Positions 46,177 to 55,416 of a stretch of DNA of 64,000 bases are shown piece after piece. The stretch spans positions 204,992 through 268,991 of the forward strand of contig NZ_JAMTCS010000010.1 in the NCBI RefSeq assembly GCF_024171955.1, read 5' to 3'. The notes beneath the pieces were generated by a model. That model was not told the DNA's origin. It worked only from the letters and a program-made list of their open reading frames with translations, and did no database searches. Every line of letters begins with the position of its first letter. Position 1 is the first letter of the stretch. Origin of the DNA: Promicromonospora thailandica (GTDB taxonomy: Bacteria; Actinomycetota; Actinomycetes; Actinomycetales; Cellulomonadaceae). The position numbers were made by a program, and so were the translations under genes.

Positions 46177-47031
46177 CTAGCGTGCCGGCGTGGCGACGTC
46201 GTCGTGGTCGGTGGAGACGGCGACCTCGCGCCATGCGTCGAGCTCTGTCTGCACGGCCACGAGCTTTGCCTCGACCGAGGCCACACAGTCCGAGCCGAGC
46301 TGCAGTCGCAGCGGGGCCCGGCCGGAGTCGATCGCGGACACGATCGCGAGGCCGGCCTTGACCGGGTCACCAGGCTGACCGTGGTTGACCTGCTCTGCGG
46401 TCATCCGCATCGCTCCCGCCGGCCCCTCGGCGTAGTCCTCGACCGCAGTAGTCACCCGGTGCAGGCTCGACGAGTCGAGGAAGTCGGTGCGGAAATACCC
46501 GGGCTCGACCAGCGTGACGCCGATCCCGAGGGGTGCCAGCTCCAGGGCCATCGTCTCAGAGAAACCCTCGACGGCGAACTTCGTCGAAGCGTAGACACCC
46601 CACCCAGCGGAGCCCACGAAGCCGCCGACCGAGGACACGTTGACGACGTGACCCGACCGCTGCGCGCGCAGGACCGGCAGCACCGCGCGGGTCACGGTCA
46701 GGACGCCGAACACGTTGGTGTCGTACACCGCGCGGACCTCCGCGTCGCTCGCCTCTTCGACCGCGCCCAGCAGCCCACGCCCGGCGTTGTTGACCAGGAC
46801 GTCGATGCGGCCAAAGGCCTCGACGCCGGCTTCGACGGCGGCCTGGACCTGCGCCTCGTCGGTGACGTCCAACGCCACCGACAGTAGCCGTTCTCCCGCA
46901 TCGGGAAAGGCAGCGCGCACGGTTCGCGGGTCGCGGGCAGCGGCGACCACGCTGTGCCCGCTCGCCAGAGCGGCGCGAGCGATCTCCGCACCCAGGCCAC
47001 GGGACGCGCCCGTGACGAACCAGACTGCCAT
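46177..47031 (-). CDS. Short-chain dehydrogenase/reductase (SDR)
   Basis: A 284-residue SDR with FVTGASRGLG (about 5-14), AARDPRTV after the second strand (NADPH likely), NNAGRGLLG, VNVSSVGG and YASTKFAVEG with Tyr and Lys. It has the longer C-terminal substrate region typical of the oxidoreductase group near retinol-dehydrogenase-like SDRs. The start is ATG 47031 with GAGGAG upstream. It lies downstream of the VOC gene on the same strand (56 bp apart), probably one operon. Substrate unknown. Confidence 0.92.
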   Translation of the reverse strand: MAVWFVTGASRGLGAEIARAALASGHSVVAAARDPRTVRAAFPDAGERLLSVALDVTDEAQVQAAVEAGVEAFGRIDVLVNNAGRGLLGAVEEASDAEVRAVYDTNVFGVLTVTRAVLPVLRAQRSGHVVNVSSVGGFVGSAGWGVYASTKFAVEGFSETMALELAPLGIGVTLVEPGYFRTDFLDSSSLHRVTTAVEDYAEGPAGAMRMTAEQVNHGQPGDPVKAGLAIVSAIDSGRAPLRLQLGSDCVASVEAKLVAVQTELDAWREVAVSTDHDDVATPAR

Positions 47032-47086
47032 GGCAGATCTCCTCATGAATGTCGTCGTGCTGATGTGATGTGGTGACGTGCCGGGG

Positions 47087-47557
47087 TCAGTGGGCGTGGT
47101 CGCCGCCGATCCGCTCGGTGAGCTCGAACATGTTGCCCCACGGGTCGCGGAAGAACGCGAGCCGCGCGCTGATGTCGTCGATCTCGAACGGCGGGTTGAC
47201 GACGTCGACCCCACGCTCACGGAGCGCGGCGAGCGTCTCGTCCACGCTGTCGACGGACAGGCAGACGTGGTTGAACCCGTTCACGACCAGGCTCGCGTCC
47301 ACGTCGTCGTAGATCGTCTGAGCGGCGGCACCAGGCCCGGCCAGGATCTCCAGGTGGAAGTCGTCCTGGTCGGGCGGCATCACGTAAGCGAGTGTGAGCT
47401 GTCCGTACGGCCAGGTCTGCAGGACCCGCCAGTCCATCGTGTCGACCCAGAACGAGCGTGCCGCCTCGAAGTCGGGGTAACGGATCGCTGTGTGGTGGCC
47501 GTGCATCGACGAGAACGGCGAGGTGGTGCTGCGTGCGGAGGCTGCGGGCAGTGGCAT
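47087..47557 (-). CDS. VOC family protein
   Basis: A 156-residue single-module glyoxalase/bleomycin-resistance-fold protein (HGHHTAIRYPDFEAARSFWV; FNHVCLSVDSVDETLAALRE; FFRDPWGNMFELTE). The putative metal ligands His and Glu are present (HHTAIR, MFELTE). The start is ATG 47557 with AAGGAG upstream. Likely co-transcribed with the following SDR, suggesting a small detoxification or catabolic operon. Confidence 0.87.
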   Translation of the reverse strand: MPLPAASARSTTSPFSSMHGHHTAIRYPDFEAARSFWVDTMDWRVLQTWPYGQLTLAYVMPPDQDDFHLEILAGPGAAAQTIYDDVDASLVVNGFNHVCLSVDSVDETLAALRERGVDVVNPPFEIDDISARLAFFRDPWGNMFELTERIGGDHAH

Positions 47558-47709
47558 CGGGATCTTCTCCTTGGTCGTGGGCCCAGGGTCGGGCCCACGA
47601 CCATTGCAAGCCCGCCATAGGGCTCGCCGGGAGAGCCTGCCTGGTACCCCTGGTCATGGCTCTCGCGGTACCACCCAACCCGTCGTCAGGCCCGCCCAGC
47701 CGCTCTAGC

Positions 47710-47799
47710 GTCGATGCCGAGCCTCGCTCGAGAAAACACGCTCGCCGCCTTGAGAATCACGTTCGCGCGCCGCAGTTCGGGATTCCCCCGCTGCAACCG
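47710..47799 (-). mobile_element. IS3-family transposase OrfA remnant
   Basis: About 30 codons on the minus strand read RLQRGNPELRRANVILKAAS and VFSRARLGID, matching the conserved E-LRRANEILK-ASAFFA leucine-zipper end of IS3-type OrfA. A stop precedes it and no OrfB or terminal repeats remain. It sits in the otherwise gene-free gap 47558-47924 between the VOC and TetR genes. Confidence 0.6.
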
Positions 47800-47924
47800 C
47801 TACCGGTCCAGAATGCCAGCGACCGTGGGCAGCGTCAGGACCACCAGTGGTAAACCGTCCGCAGCCCGTGGGCGATGCGGCGTCGCCCTCGGTAGCCACG
47901 GTCCCCTCCCCACCCAGGTCGGAC

Positions 47925-48548
47925 TCAGGTGCGGGCCAGCAGCCCCGAAGCCACCCGGCTACACAACCAGTCGGCCGCGCGGCTCTGGCTCCACCCGAAG
48001 TCCCGCGTCAGGAGCGAGACCTGCTCGAATCGCAGGTAGAAGTAGAGGACGTCCACGGCCTCGTCGTCGGTCAGGGCGTCTGCGATCTCACCGGTCTCTC
48101 GGACCTGCGCGACGAACGTGGCGAGCAGGTCCCGGAACCGCGTCCTGGTCTCGACGGTGAACTCCGCTGCGACCGGGGACGACGCCGCGGCGCGGCGGCC
48201 GATCTCGATCAGGTCGCCGTAGTCGCGGTACACCCGGAGGGTGCCCTCGACCAGCTGGGTGAGCTTCTCGGCTGCGGTGTGCACCTGCGCCCAGCGCCCG
48301 GGTGCGTCCCGCACCGTGTCGTTGACGGACCATGCCAGGATGAGGCTCTTCAGGAGTCCGCGCTTGCCCCCGGCCTGCGCGTAGACGGTCGCGGAAGACA
48401 CGCGGGCTCGTCGTGCGATCGCCTCGACCGTCGTCGCCTCGTAGCCTCGCTCCGCGAACAGCTCCCGCGCGGCGCCGAGCATCGCCTCCCGAGTGAGAGC
48501 CGCGTACTGATCACGGCGGCTGAGACGAGGTGAGCTGGTGGTGGCCAT
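47925..48548 (-). CDS. TetR/AcrR family transcriptional regulator
   Basis: A 207-residue TetR regulator with the HTH at about 15-65 (AARELFAERGYEATTVEAIA, RRARVSSATVYAQAGGKRGL). The turn residues YAQAGGK replace the usual YxHFxxK. The start is ATG 48548, 13 bp after the stop of the large SARP-type regulator on the same strand, so the two may be co-transcribed. Its target is not evident. Confidence 0.88.
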   Translation of the reverse strand: MATTSSPRLSRRDQYAALTREAMLGAARELFAERGYEATTVEAIARRARVSSATVYAQAGGKRGLLKSLILAWSVNDTVRDAPGRWAQVHTAAEKLTQLVEGTLRVYRDYGDLIEIGRRAAASSPVAAEFTVETRTRFRDLLATFVAQVRETGEIADALTDDEAVDVLYFYLRFEQVSLLTRDFGWSQSRAADWLCSRVASGLLART

Positions 48549-48561
48549 GGCATGCGCCAGT

Positions 48562-51500
48562 TTAGTGGTCGGCGCCGGGACGAGGCGCCGGCGCGCGGAG
48601 CGACACCAGGAAGCTGTCGGCGCGACGGACGAACAGGTGCGCCTCGCGTTCGGCCGCGAGCCGCCGTGCTGTCTCCGCGGCGGCCCGTACGGTGTCGACG
48701 GGACGGCCCTGCGCGTGCAGCAGACGAGCTCGGAGCAGGAGGATCAGGCCCTCGGCGTAGCGCTGGCCGTGGGCAGCCAACCGGTGCTCGGCATGGTCGA
48801 GGGCGACAGCCGCCAGGTCCGTCTGTCCCGCGAGGAGCCGCATCTCCCCCAGGAGCCCGTACCAGGTGGAGACGCAGGAGCGGACGGGGTCGACCAGGTT
48901 CTCCTCGATCACCCGTTGGGCCTCGTCGGCAGCGGCCGCGGGATCGTCACCGGTGGCCGCCCGGCCCCACAGCAGCGCAAGCCGCTGGTAGGTACCCAGG
49001 AAGGCGTAGGAGAGCTCCGGATCGATCGTGATGCCGCGTCGGGCGGCATGCAGTGCCCAGGCCGGGTCGCCCGCCATGGCCGCGATGCGCGCGCTCCAGG
49101 TGGCCCACACCGTGGCCGTGTAGTCGTCACCGGCGGACTCGAGCGGATCGAGCAGGGCGCGTGCACCGTCGAGGTCACCGTGGAGAGCCGTGGTCTCGGC
49201 CAGCATCCCCGTGAGGAGCAGCTGGAGGCCGTTCCGGACAGGATCGTCCCGGGGCACGGTGCTGTCCGTGCGAAGGGTGTGCTGTGCCTCGCTCAGGTAC
49301 CGCACGCCTTCGCCGATGTTGCCCAGGTGGTACTGGTGGATGCCCCACGCCTGCAGTCCGTAGGTCCGGATGATCGGGTGAGGCGACGGTTCGCCCTGGT
49401 CACGTAGCTGCTGCGCCAGCGGACCGCACCGGTCGAGGTCGATGCCCTGCACATGGGCGGCCCACCGGGAGTAGAGGATGCCTGCGGCCTCGACCTCGCG
49501 CCCGAGACTCCGGGCCAGGTGCTCGGCGCGCTCCAGCACCTGAAGCTCCGCGCCCGCGAACATCGAGCGCATGCCGACGACCGCGGTCAGCTCGGACAGC
49601 GCCCCGAGCTCCGCCGTCGCGAGACGGGCAGTCCGGCTGATCTGCGCCGCCAGCCGCAGCTGCTGCTCCGCCACGTCGAGCGCCGACTTGGCGGCGGCCC
49701 GGCGGCCAGAACGCACCAGCGCGGCGGCGGTACGCGCCGGATCGGCGAGAGGTCCGGCCTCCCAGAGATGATGGGCCACGCGCTCCGGAGCGGACTCCCC
49801 CTGCAGATGGGTCCGCTCCAGCGCGTCCGCGATCCTCAGATGCAGGCGAGCGGCCCGTCGAGCGGGAGTCGCGTCGGAGACGGACTGCCGGACCAGGTCA
49901 TGGGCGAAGTGCACGGAGTACGGATCGTCCGGCAGCGTCGTGGCGAGCCCGAGAGCCTGGACGAGATCCAACCGTGCCAGGCAGGTCGCGGCGTCCAGAC
50001 CGGCCGCCTCGGCCAGCAGGTTCAGGTTCACGTCCCGGCCGATCAGCGCAGCGATCTCGAGAAGCCGCGTGGCGTCGCCGTCGAGCCCGGCCATCCGGTC
50101 TCGGACGACGTCGCGCACGGTCGCGGGGATCCCGGCGCGTGCCACGGCTTCCTGGGTGAGCGGGCCGGCACCGGCCGCCAGGCGAGCGAGCTCCTGGACG
50201 AAGAACGGGTTGCCGTCGGTACGCAGGTGGAGGGCTCGTGCGGCGTCCGGATCGGGCACCTGTCCGGTCTCGAGGCGTACGAGCTCCGCCACGTCGTGCA
50301 CTCCCAGCGGACCGATGCGGAGCCGATGATGACCCGGCGAGCGGCTCACCGCGGCGAGGATCCGCGCCAGGTCGGCGCAGGGCACCGGCGCCCGGTCCCG
50401 GACGGCACCGAGCAGGAGGACGCCGGGCGGCAGGCGGGACGACAGGTGGCCGAACAGCTGCAGCGACGCGTTGTCCGCCCACTGGAGGTCGTCGACGGCG
50501 ATGACGACCGGCCGGCACGCCGAGACGTGGGCCACGAGTGCGACGACCGTCTCGAACAGGCGGAACTGACCTGTGCCGGTGGACAGGACCGGTCGGGCCG
50601 GTACCTCGTCCTGAGGTTCCAGGATCGCCCCCAGCCCGGTCTCGAGCCAGATGGCGCGCTCCTGGCCGTCGACGTCGTCGAGGACCTGACGGATCACCTG
50701 CATCCACGGCCACATCGACGGAGCACCCTCCCCGGTGGTGCAGCGCCCGCGCGCAACGAGACGATGGCCGTCGTCCGCTTCTGCTGCCGCTGCGTCCAGC
50801 AGCCGGGACTTGCCGACACCCGGCTCGCCCTCGACGAGGACCAGCCCGCTGCCGCCGCCCGCGGCACGGTCCAGCCCGGCCCGGAGGACGGCGAGCTCGC
50901 CGGACCTGCCGACCAGGGAGTCGCGCGCGAGGTCTCGGCCAGGACTCACCACCGTGGACGTCCCAGGTGTGGTGAGCACCACGGGCGACGGCGTGCCCGC
51001 AGGAGTCAGGTCCTGGCGCAGCACACGCTGGTGGGCGCGCTCGAGCAGCGGACCCGGATCGACGCCGAGGTCCTTCCTGAGTGCCAGCCGGACGGCGCGG
51101 AACACCGCGAGCGCCTCCGCCTGCTGACCAGCGGCTCCGAGCGCCGTGACGAGCGCGGCATGGACCGGCTCGTGCAGGGGTGCCATCGAGGATGCCAGCC
51201 GGAGCGGGGGCAGCACACGCTCGGGGCGGCCGCACGCGACGGCAGTCTCTGTGCTCGCTGTGCACGCGTCGAGGAACTCGTCGTTCAAGCCGGTGAAGAC
51301 GGCTGCGGCGCCGGGGCTGTGGACCAGTCGGTCGCCGGCCGGACCGTGCCATAGCCCGAGGGCTTCCACGTACCTGTCGAGCGCCACCTCAGGCATACCT
51401 TGTCCGACGGCGGTGCGTGCCGAAGCCGTCAGGGTCTGGAAGCGGGCGAGGTCGAGCACTGCGGGTCCCGTGGCGCACATATATCCGTCGCCGCGGCGTA

Positions 51501-51822
51501 CCAGGTAGGAGCTTGCTCCGCGTGGCGGCAGGTCGGGCTCCAGCAGGCGCCGAAGCGCCCCCACGTACTTGTGGACTACGTTCACCGCGCTGGTCGGCGC
51601 TTCGGCGCCCCAGATCATGTCGATCAGGTCGGCGCGGCGTACGGGCGAACCGTACCGGGCGAGAAGCAGCGCGAACAGAGAGGCCTGCTGCCTCGGTCCC
51701 GCGTCGACCTCCTGGTCGTCCCGCCACATGCGCAGCGGTCCCAGGACCTGCAGGCGCAGTGTCGGCCCCGAGGCCATGGGGGCCATTGCGGCGGCGGGTG
51801 GTGCAAGACTGCCCACGTCCAT
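48562..51822 (-). CDS. SARP-type regulator with AAA/NACHT-like ATPase and TPR region
   Basis: About 1,086 residues. The N-terminal OmpR-type DNA-binding domain (about 20-100; LQVLGPLRMWRDDQEVDAGP) and BTAD domain (about 105-265) are SARP hallmarks. An ATPase follows with Walker A EGEPGVGKSRLL and Walker B VIAVDDLQWAD, then a long helical TPR-like half without a C-terminal HTH. ATG 51822 has GAGG 5 bp upstream; GTG 51876 is an alternative. Such AfsR-like activators switch on neighbouring secondary-metabolism or redox genes. Paralogue of the divergent 52059 gene. Confidence 0.9.
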   Translation of the reverse strand: MDVGSLAPPAAAMAPMASGPTLRLQVLGPLRMWRDDQEVDAGPRQQASLFALLLARYGSPVRRADLIDMIWGAEAPTSAVNVVHKYVGALRRLLEPDLPPRGASSYLVRRGDGYMCATGPAVLDLARFQTLTASARTAVGQGMPEVALDRYVEALGLWHGPAGDRLVHSPGAAAVFTGLNDEFLDACTASTETAVACGRPERVLPPLRLASSMAPLHEPVHAALVTALGAAGQQAEALAVFRAVRLALRKDLGVDPGPLLERAHQRVLRQDLTPAGTPSPVVLTTPGTSTVVSPGRDLARDSLVGRSGELAVLRAGLDRAAGGGSGLVLVEGEPGVGKSRLLDAAAAEADDGHRLVARGRCTTGEGAPSMWPWMQVIRQVLDDVDGQERAIWLETGLGAILEPQDEVPARPVLSTGTGQFRLFETVVALVAHVSACRPVVIAVDDLQWADNASLQLFGHLSSRLPPGVLLLGAVRDRAPVPCADLARILAAVSRSPGHHRLRIGPLGVHDVAELVRLETGQVPDPDAARALHLRTDGNPFFVQELARLAAGAGPLTQEAVARAGIPATVRDVVRDRMAGLDGDATRLLEIAALIGRDVNLNLLAEAAGLDAATCLARLDLVQALGLATTLPDDPYSVHFAHDLVRQSVSDATPARRAARLHLRIADALERTHLQGESAPERVAHHLWEAGPLADPARTAAALVRSGRRAAAKSALDVAEQQLRLAAQISRTARLATAELGALSELTAVVGMRSMFAGAELQVLERAEHLARSLGREVEAAGILYSRWAAHVQGIDLDRCGPLAQQLRDQGEPSPHPIIRTYGLQAWGIHQYHLGNIGEGVRYLSEAQHTLRTDSTVPRDDPVRNGLQLLLTGMLAETTALHGDLDGARALLDPLESAGDDYTATVWATWSARIAAMAGDPAWALHAARRGITIDPELSYAFLGTYQRLALLWGRAATGDDPAAAADEAQRVIEENLVDPVRSCVSTWYGLLGEMRLLAGQTDLAAVALDHAEHRLAAHGQRYAEGLILLLRARLLHAQGRPVDTVRAAAETARRLAAEREAHLFVRRADSFLVSLRAPAPRPGADH

Positions 51823-51899
51823 CCGTTCCTCACTCGAACCGGCAGATGGATCAGCGTCTGACGCCGTGGTGCCCACCTGCTATGGCATGACTGTAATAG

Positions 51900-51917
51900 C
51901 TGGAGTGCCACTCTAGC
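51900..51917 (-). promoter_or_regulatory. GAGTGGCACT motif upstream of the first SARP gene
   Basis: On the minus strand the region reads GCTAGAG-TGGC-ACTCCAG, two heptamers 11 bp apart related to the GCTCCAG repeats at 55324. The core GAGTGGCACT recurs at 59355-59364 before the MFS gene. Candidate SARP site, weaker than the 55313 element. The remainder of the 236-bp divergent region shows no other structure. Confidence 0.4.
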
Positions 51918-52058
51918 GAGAAGGTGTTTCCTGTTCGTGCCGGGGCCACCCCGCGGGAACGGCCTGTCGCGGTCGAAGGCCACGAGCACACCGCGTCATA
52001 GACTTTTGCCGGCATGGTGCCGTGACCCATGCGTGACCAGTCGGAAGAGTGAGCGGGG

Positions 52059-55000
52059 GTGACACCCGTGGTGATGGAGACCGGACCCGGCGGGCCCAGC
52101 AGAGATCCAGGAGCCGCCGCGGGCGGCCCGTTGCGGTTGCGAGTGCTGGGTCCGCTCCGGATCTGGCGAGGCGGCGTCGAGCTCGACGCCGGTCCGCGCC
52201 AGCAGGCATACCTCCTGGCCCTGCTCCTGGCCCGTGCGGGACAACCCGTCAGCACCGGTGAGCTGATCGACTGGATCTGGGGTGAGGGCCCACCCCCGAG
52301 CGCGCTCAACACCATCCACAAATACGTGGGGACGCTGCGACACCTCCTGGAACCCGAGCGAGCGGCACGGGGAAGCAGCTCGTACCTGGTACGGCGAGGC
52401 GACACCTATGTCTGCACCGCCGGCGCGGAGACCCTGGATCTCGTCGCCTTTCGTCAGCTCGTGGGGGCCGCGCAGACGGCCATCGGCAGTCGTCTGCCCG
52501 AGGTCGCCTTCGACCGCTACGCCGAGGCGGCAGCACTCTGGACGGGACCGGCCTGCGACGGCCTGAGTCCCGACCCCGCCGCGGTGGGTGTCTTCGCCGG
52601 CCTGAACGCCGAGTTCCTGGAGGTCTGCTCGGCCGCGGCCGACCTCGTGTCCACGGCCGGTCAGGCCGAGCAGGTTCTGCCCTGCCTCCGCCTGGCCGCG
52701 TCCATGGCGCCGCTCCACGAGCCCGTCCAGGCCGGCTTGGTCACCGCCCTCTGGGCTGCCGGTCACCAGGCGGAGGCCTTCTCGGCGTACGAGTCGGCGG
52801 CACGTCGGCTCGCCGACGACCTCGGCCTCGACCCAGGTCCTGTGTTGCGGACCGTGCACGAGCGCCTGCTGCACGGACGAGCATCCGCGGGTCGTCAGCA
52901 CGTTTCCCAGGCGCTGCGGCAAAGCGGTCACGGTCCGGTCCGTGACCGGCCGGGCAGGTCTCCGGCCCATGGCATCGTCGGGCGCTCCGGCGAGATCTCC
53001 GTGCTGCGTCAGGTCATGGAACCGGTCTTCGCCGGCAGCTCCGCTCTCGTGCTCGTCGAGGGAGAACCGGGCGTCGGCAAGACCCGCCTGCTGACGGAGG
53101 TCTCGGGCGAAGCCGAACGACGCGGCGCCCTCACCGTGTGGGGAGAGTGCCTGGACGGCGCGGGGGCGCCCACGATGTGGCCCTGGACCCAGGCACTCGG
53201 AGCGATCCTCGACGCCCTGCCGCCGGACGAACGCCAGGAGTCCCTGGCCGGCGACCTGGGCCAGCTGATGCAGCCGCACGGAGATCTGCTGGCCGGGGAC
53301 ATCATCCCCGACAGCAACGCTCAGTTCCGCCTGTTCGAGCACGTGGTGTCCGTCGTCGCGACGGCCGCCTCGCACGGTCCCCTGGTGGTCGTGATCGACG
53401 ACCTCCAGTGGGCGGACTCCACCTCGATGCGCCTGCTGTCCCATCTGGCGACACGGCTACCGGCCGGTACCGCGGTCGTCGGTGCGCTGCGCGAGAGCCA
53501 GCCCGAATCCGACTCGGAGCTGGCGCGGATGCTCGCCGTGGTGAGCCGGGCGGCCGGGCAGAGGCGGGTTCATCTGGGTCCGCTGCGTCCGCAGGACGTG
53601 GCCGAGCTGGTTGACCGCGAGACCGGTCAACGGCCGGGTCCTGACGTCGCCCTCGCCATCCATGGCCGCACGGGCGGCAACGCGTTCTTCGTCCGGGAGC
53701 TGTCCCGGCTCCTGGCCGAGATCGGTGATCTCACCACTGAGTCGGTCGCTGCGGCGGGGGTGCCGTCGTCGGTGCTGGACGTCGTGCGCGGCCGGATGGC
53801 CACCCTCGACGACGACGCCCGGAGCCTGCTCCAGCTCGCCGCGCTCGTCGGCCGGGACGTCGAGGTCACTCTCCTGGCCGCGGCCGCCGGCCTGGACGTC
53901 GCGGCCTGCCACGACCGGCTCGAACCGCTGGAGGCCCAGGGCCTGGTCGAGCCCGTCCCGGACGATCCGTTCACCGTGCGGTTCACCCACGACCTCGTGC
54001 GGGAGTCGGTGGTGGGAACCATCTCGCAGCTCCACGCGGGCCGCCTGCACCTGCGCCTCGCGGACGCCCTGGAGCGCACGAGCGCCGAGAGCGAACCGAT
54101 CGCCGAGCGCCTCGCGCACCATCTCTGGGCCGCCGGCCCGCTCGCAGAACCCACACGTACGGCGGGTGCCCTCGTCGAGGCGGGTCGGTGTGCGGCCGGG
54201 AAGTCCGCCTTCGAGACCGCGGCGCAGCACCTGCGGGCCGCCGCGCACACCGCCCGGGCCGCGGGCCTCGCAGAGCTGGAGCTGACCGCCCTGGCTCAGC
54301 TCACCGCCGTCGTCGGGATGCGCTCCGGGTACGTCGCGTCGGCGATCGACGTGATGGAGCGCGCCGAGCAGCTGGCTCGGCAGCTGGGGCACGAGGTGGT
54401 AGCCGCCGACTTCCTCTTCTCCCGGTGGGCCGGGTACTCCCAGGGCATCCGCCTCGACCTCGCCGCGCCGCTGGCCCGGCGGCTCCTCGACCACGGAGAG
54501 GCGTCGGAGAACGCCGTCGTACGCGCCTATGGCCAGCACGCCTGGGGCATCCACCAGTGGGACGTCGGCAACGTCGGCGAGGCCTTCCGGTACCTGAGCA
54601 AGTCGCGCACCACCATGCTGGACGACACAGCGGGCGAGCAGGACCAGCTCCGGCACGACCTGCAGCTCCTCTCCCCCGTGATGCTCGCCCTGATGACCGC
54701 CCTGCACGGCGACGTGGACTCCGCCCGGGAGCAGCTCGACGCCCTGGAGACCGCTGCGGGCGAGGACCCTTACGCGATCACCGTCTGGGCCGCGTTCGCC
54801 GTCACCGTCGCGGCGCTCGCCGGGGACCCGGTCTGGGCCCTGCGAGCGGCAGAGCGCGGGATCCGCGTGGACCCGGAGTTCTCCTTCCTCTTCCTCGGCA
54901 GCTACCAGCGGCTGGCCCGGTGCTGGGCGCACGCGCTGACCGGCCAGGATCCTGTCGGTGCCGCCACCCGGGCCGAGCACCTCATCACCACCGCTCTGCT

Positions 55001-55307
55001 GGACCCACCGCGATCGGGTCTGGCGACCTGGTACGGGCTGCTCGCGGAGATGTGGCTGTCGGCCGGCCGGCCGGCGGAAGCGGCAGGTGCGCTCGACCGC
55101 GCCGAGCAGGCGGTCGAGGCATACGACCAGCGCTACGCGGAGGGGTACCTCGTCCTTCTGCGAGCCCGGCTGCTGCTGGCGACCGGTCAGCCGCTCGGGG
55201 AGGTTCGCGTAACCGTCGAGCGGGCCCGCGCGCTCTCCACCGAACGAGAGGCGCACCTCTTCGCCCGGCGCGCCCAGGAGCTGCTCGCCTCATTGCCGGA
55301 AGGCTGA
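52059..55307 (+). CDS. SARP-type regulator with AAA/NACHT-like ATPase and TPR region
   Basis: A 1,082-residue paralogue of the divergent gene: OmpR-type domain (LRVLGPLRIWRGGVELDAGP), BTAD, Walker A EGEPGVGKTRLL, Walker B VVIDDLQWADS and a helical C-terminal half. The two proteins align end to end. Start GTG 52059 or the near ATG 52074. It reads towards the 2TM/FAD-fusion genes, whose promoter carries three SARP-like heptamers beginning 5 bp after its stop, so it is the best candidate activator of that unit. Confidence 0.9.
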   Translation: MTPVVMETGPGGPSRDPGAAAGGPLRLRVLGPLRIWRGGVELDAGPRQQAYLLALLLARAGQPVSTGELIDWIWGEGPPPSALNTIHKYVGTLRHLLEPERAARGSSSYLVRRGDTYVCTAGAETLDLVAFRQLVGAAQTAIGSRLPEVAFDRYAEAAALWTGPACDGLSPDPAAVGVFAGLNAEFLEVCSAAADLVSTAGQAEQVLPCLRLAASMAPLHEPVQAGLVTALWAAGHQAEAFSAYESAARRLADDLGLDPGPVLRTVHERLLHGRASAGRQHVSQALRQSGHGPVRDRPGRSPAHGIVGRSGEISVLRQVMEPVFAGSSALVLVEGEPGVGKTRLLTEVSGEAERRGALTVWGECLDGAGAPTMWPWTQALGAILDALPPDERQESLAGDLGQLMQPHGDLLAGDIIPDSNAQFRLFEHVVSVVATAASHGPLVVVIDDLQWADSTSMRLLSHLATRLPAGTAVVGALRESQPESDSELARMLAVVSRAAGQRRVHLGPLRPQDVAELVDRETGQRPGPDVALAIHGRTGGNAFFVRELSRLLAEIGDLTTESVAAAGVPSSVLDVVRGRMATLDDDARSLLQLAALVGRDVEVTLLAAAAGLDVAACHDRLEPLEAQGLVEPVPDDPFTVRFTHDLVRESVVGTISQLHAGRLHLRLADALERTSAESEPIAERLAHHLWAAGPLAEPTRTAGALVEAGRCAAGKSAFETAAQHLRAAAHTARAAGLAELELTALAQLTAVVGMRSGYVASAIDVMERAEQLARQLGHEVVAADFLFSRWAGYSQGIRLDLAAPLARRLLDHGEASENAVVRAYGQHAWGIHQWDVGNVGEAFRYLSKSRTTMLDDTAGEQDQLRHDLQLLSPVMLALMTALHGDVDSAREQLDALETAAGEDPYAITVWAAFAVTVAALAGDPVWALRAAERGIRVDPEFSFLFLGSYQRLARCWAHALTGQDPVGAATRAEHLITTALLDPPRSGLATWYGLLAEMWLSAGRPAEAAGALDRAEQAVEAYDQRYAEGYLVLLRARLLLATGQPLGEVRVTVERARALSTEREAHLFARRAQELLASLPEG

Positions 55308-55312
55308 GCCGC

Positions 55313-55341
55313 GATCAAGTCCTGCTCCAGAGCCGCTCCAG
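55313..55341 (+). promoter_or_regulatory. Three 11-bp-spaced heptamers, SARP-type operator
   Basis: GATCAAG (55313), GCTCCAG (55324) and GCTCCAG (55335) are direct repeats with 4-bp spacers. TTAATG follows 9 bp after the last one and can serve as -10. Direct heptamers at 11-bp spacing a short distance upstream of -10 are the known layout of SARP binding sites. Confidence 0.7.
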
Positions 55342-55416
55342 TACCCGTCCTTAATGTCCGTCCCCAGGATCTGCCGGTACCCGCCCGGCGGCATGAGGAA
55401 CGGAGCAGTACCCGCT

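Noticed and set aside
55354..55392. Start of the 2TM protein at ATG 55354
   Set aside because: This ATG is part of the likely -10 hexamer behind the SARP heptamers and has no ribosome site.
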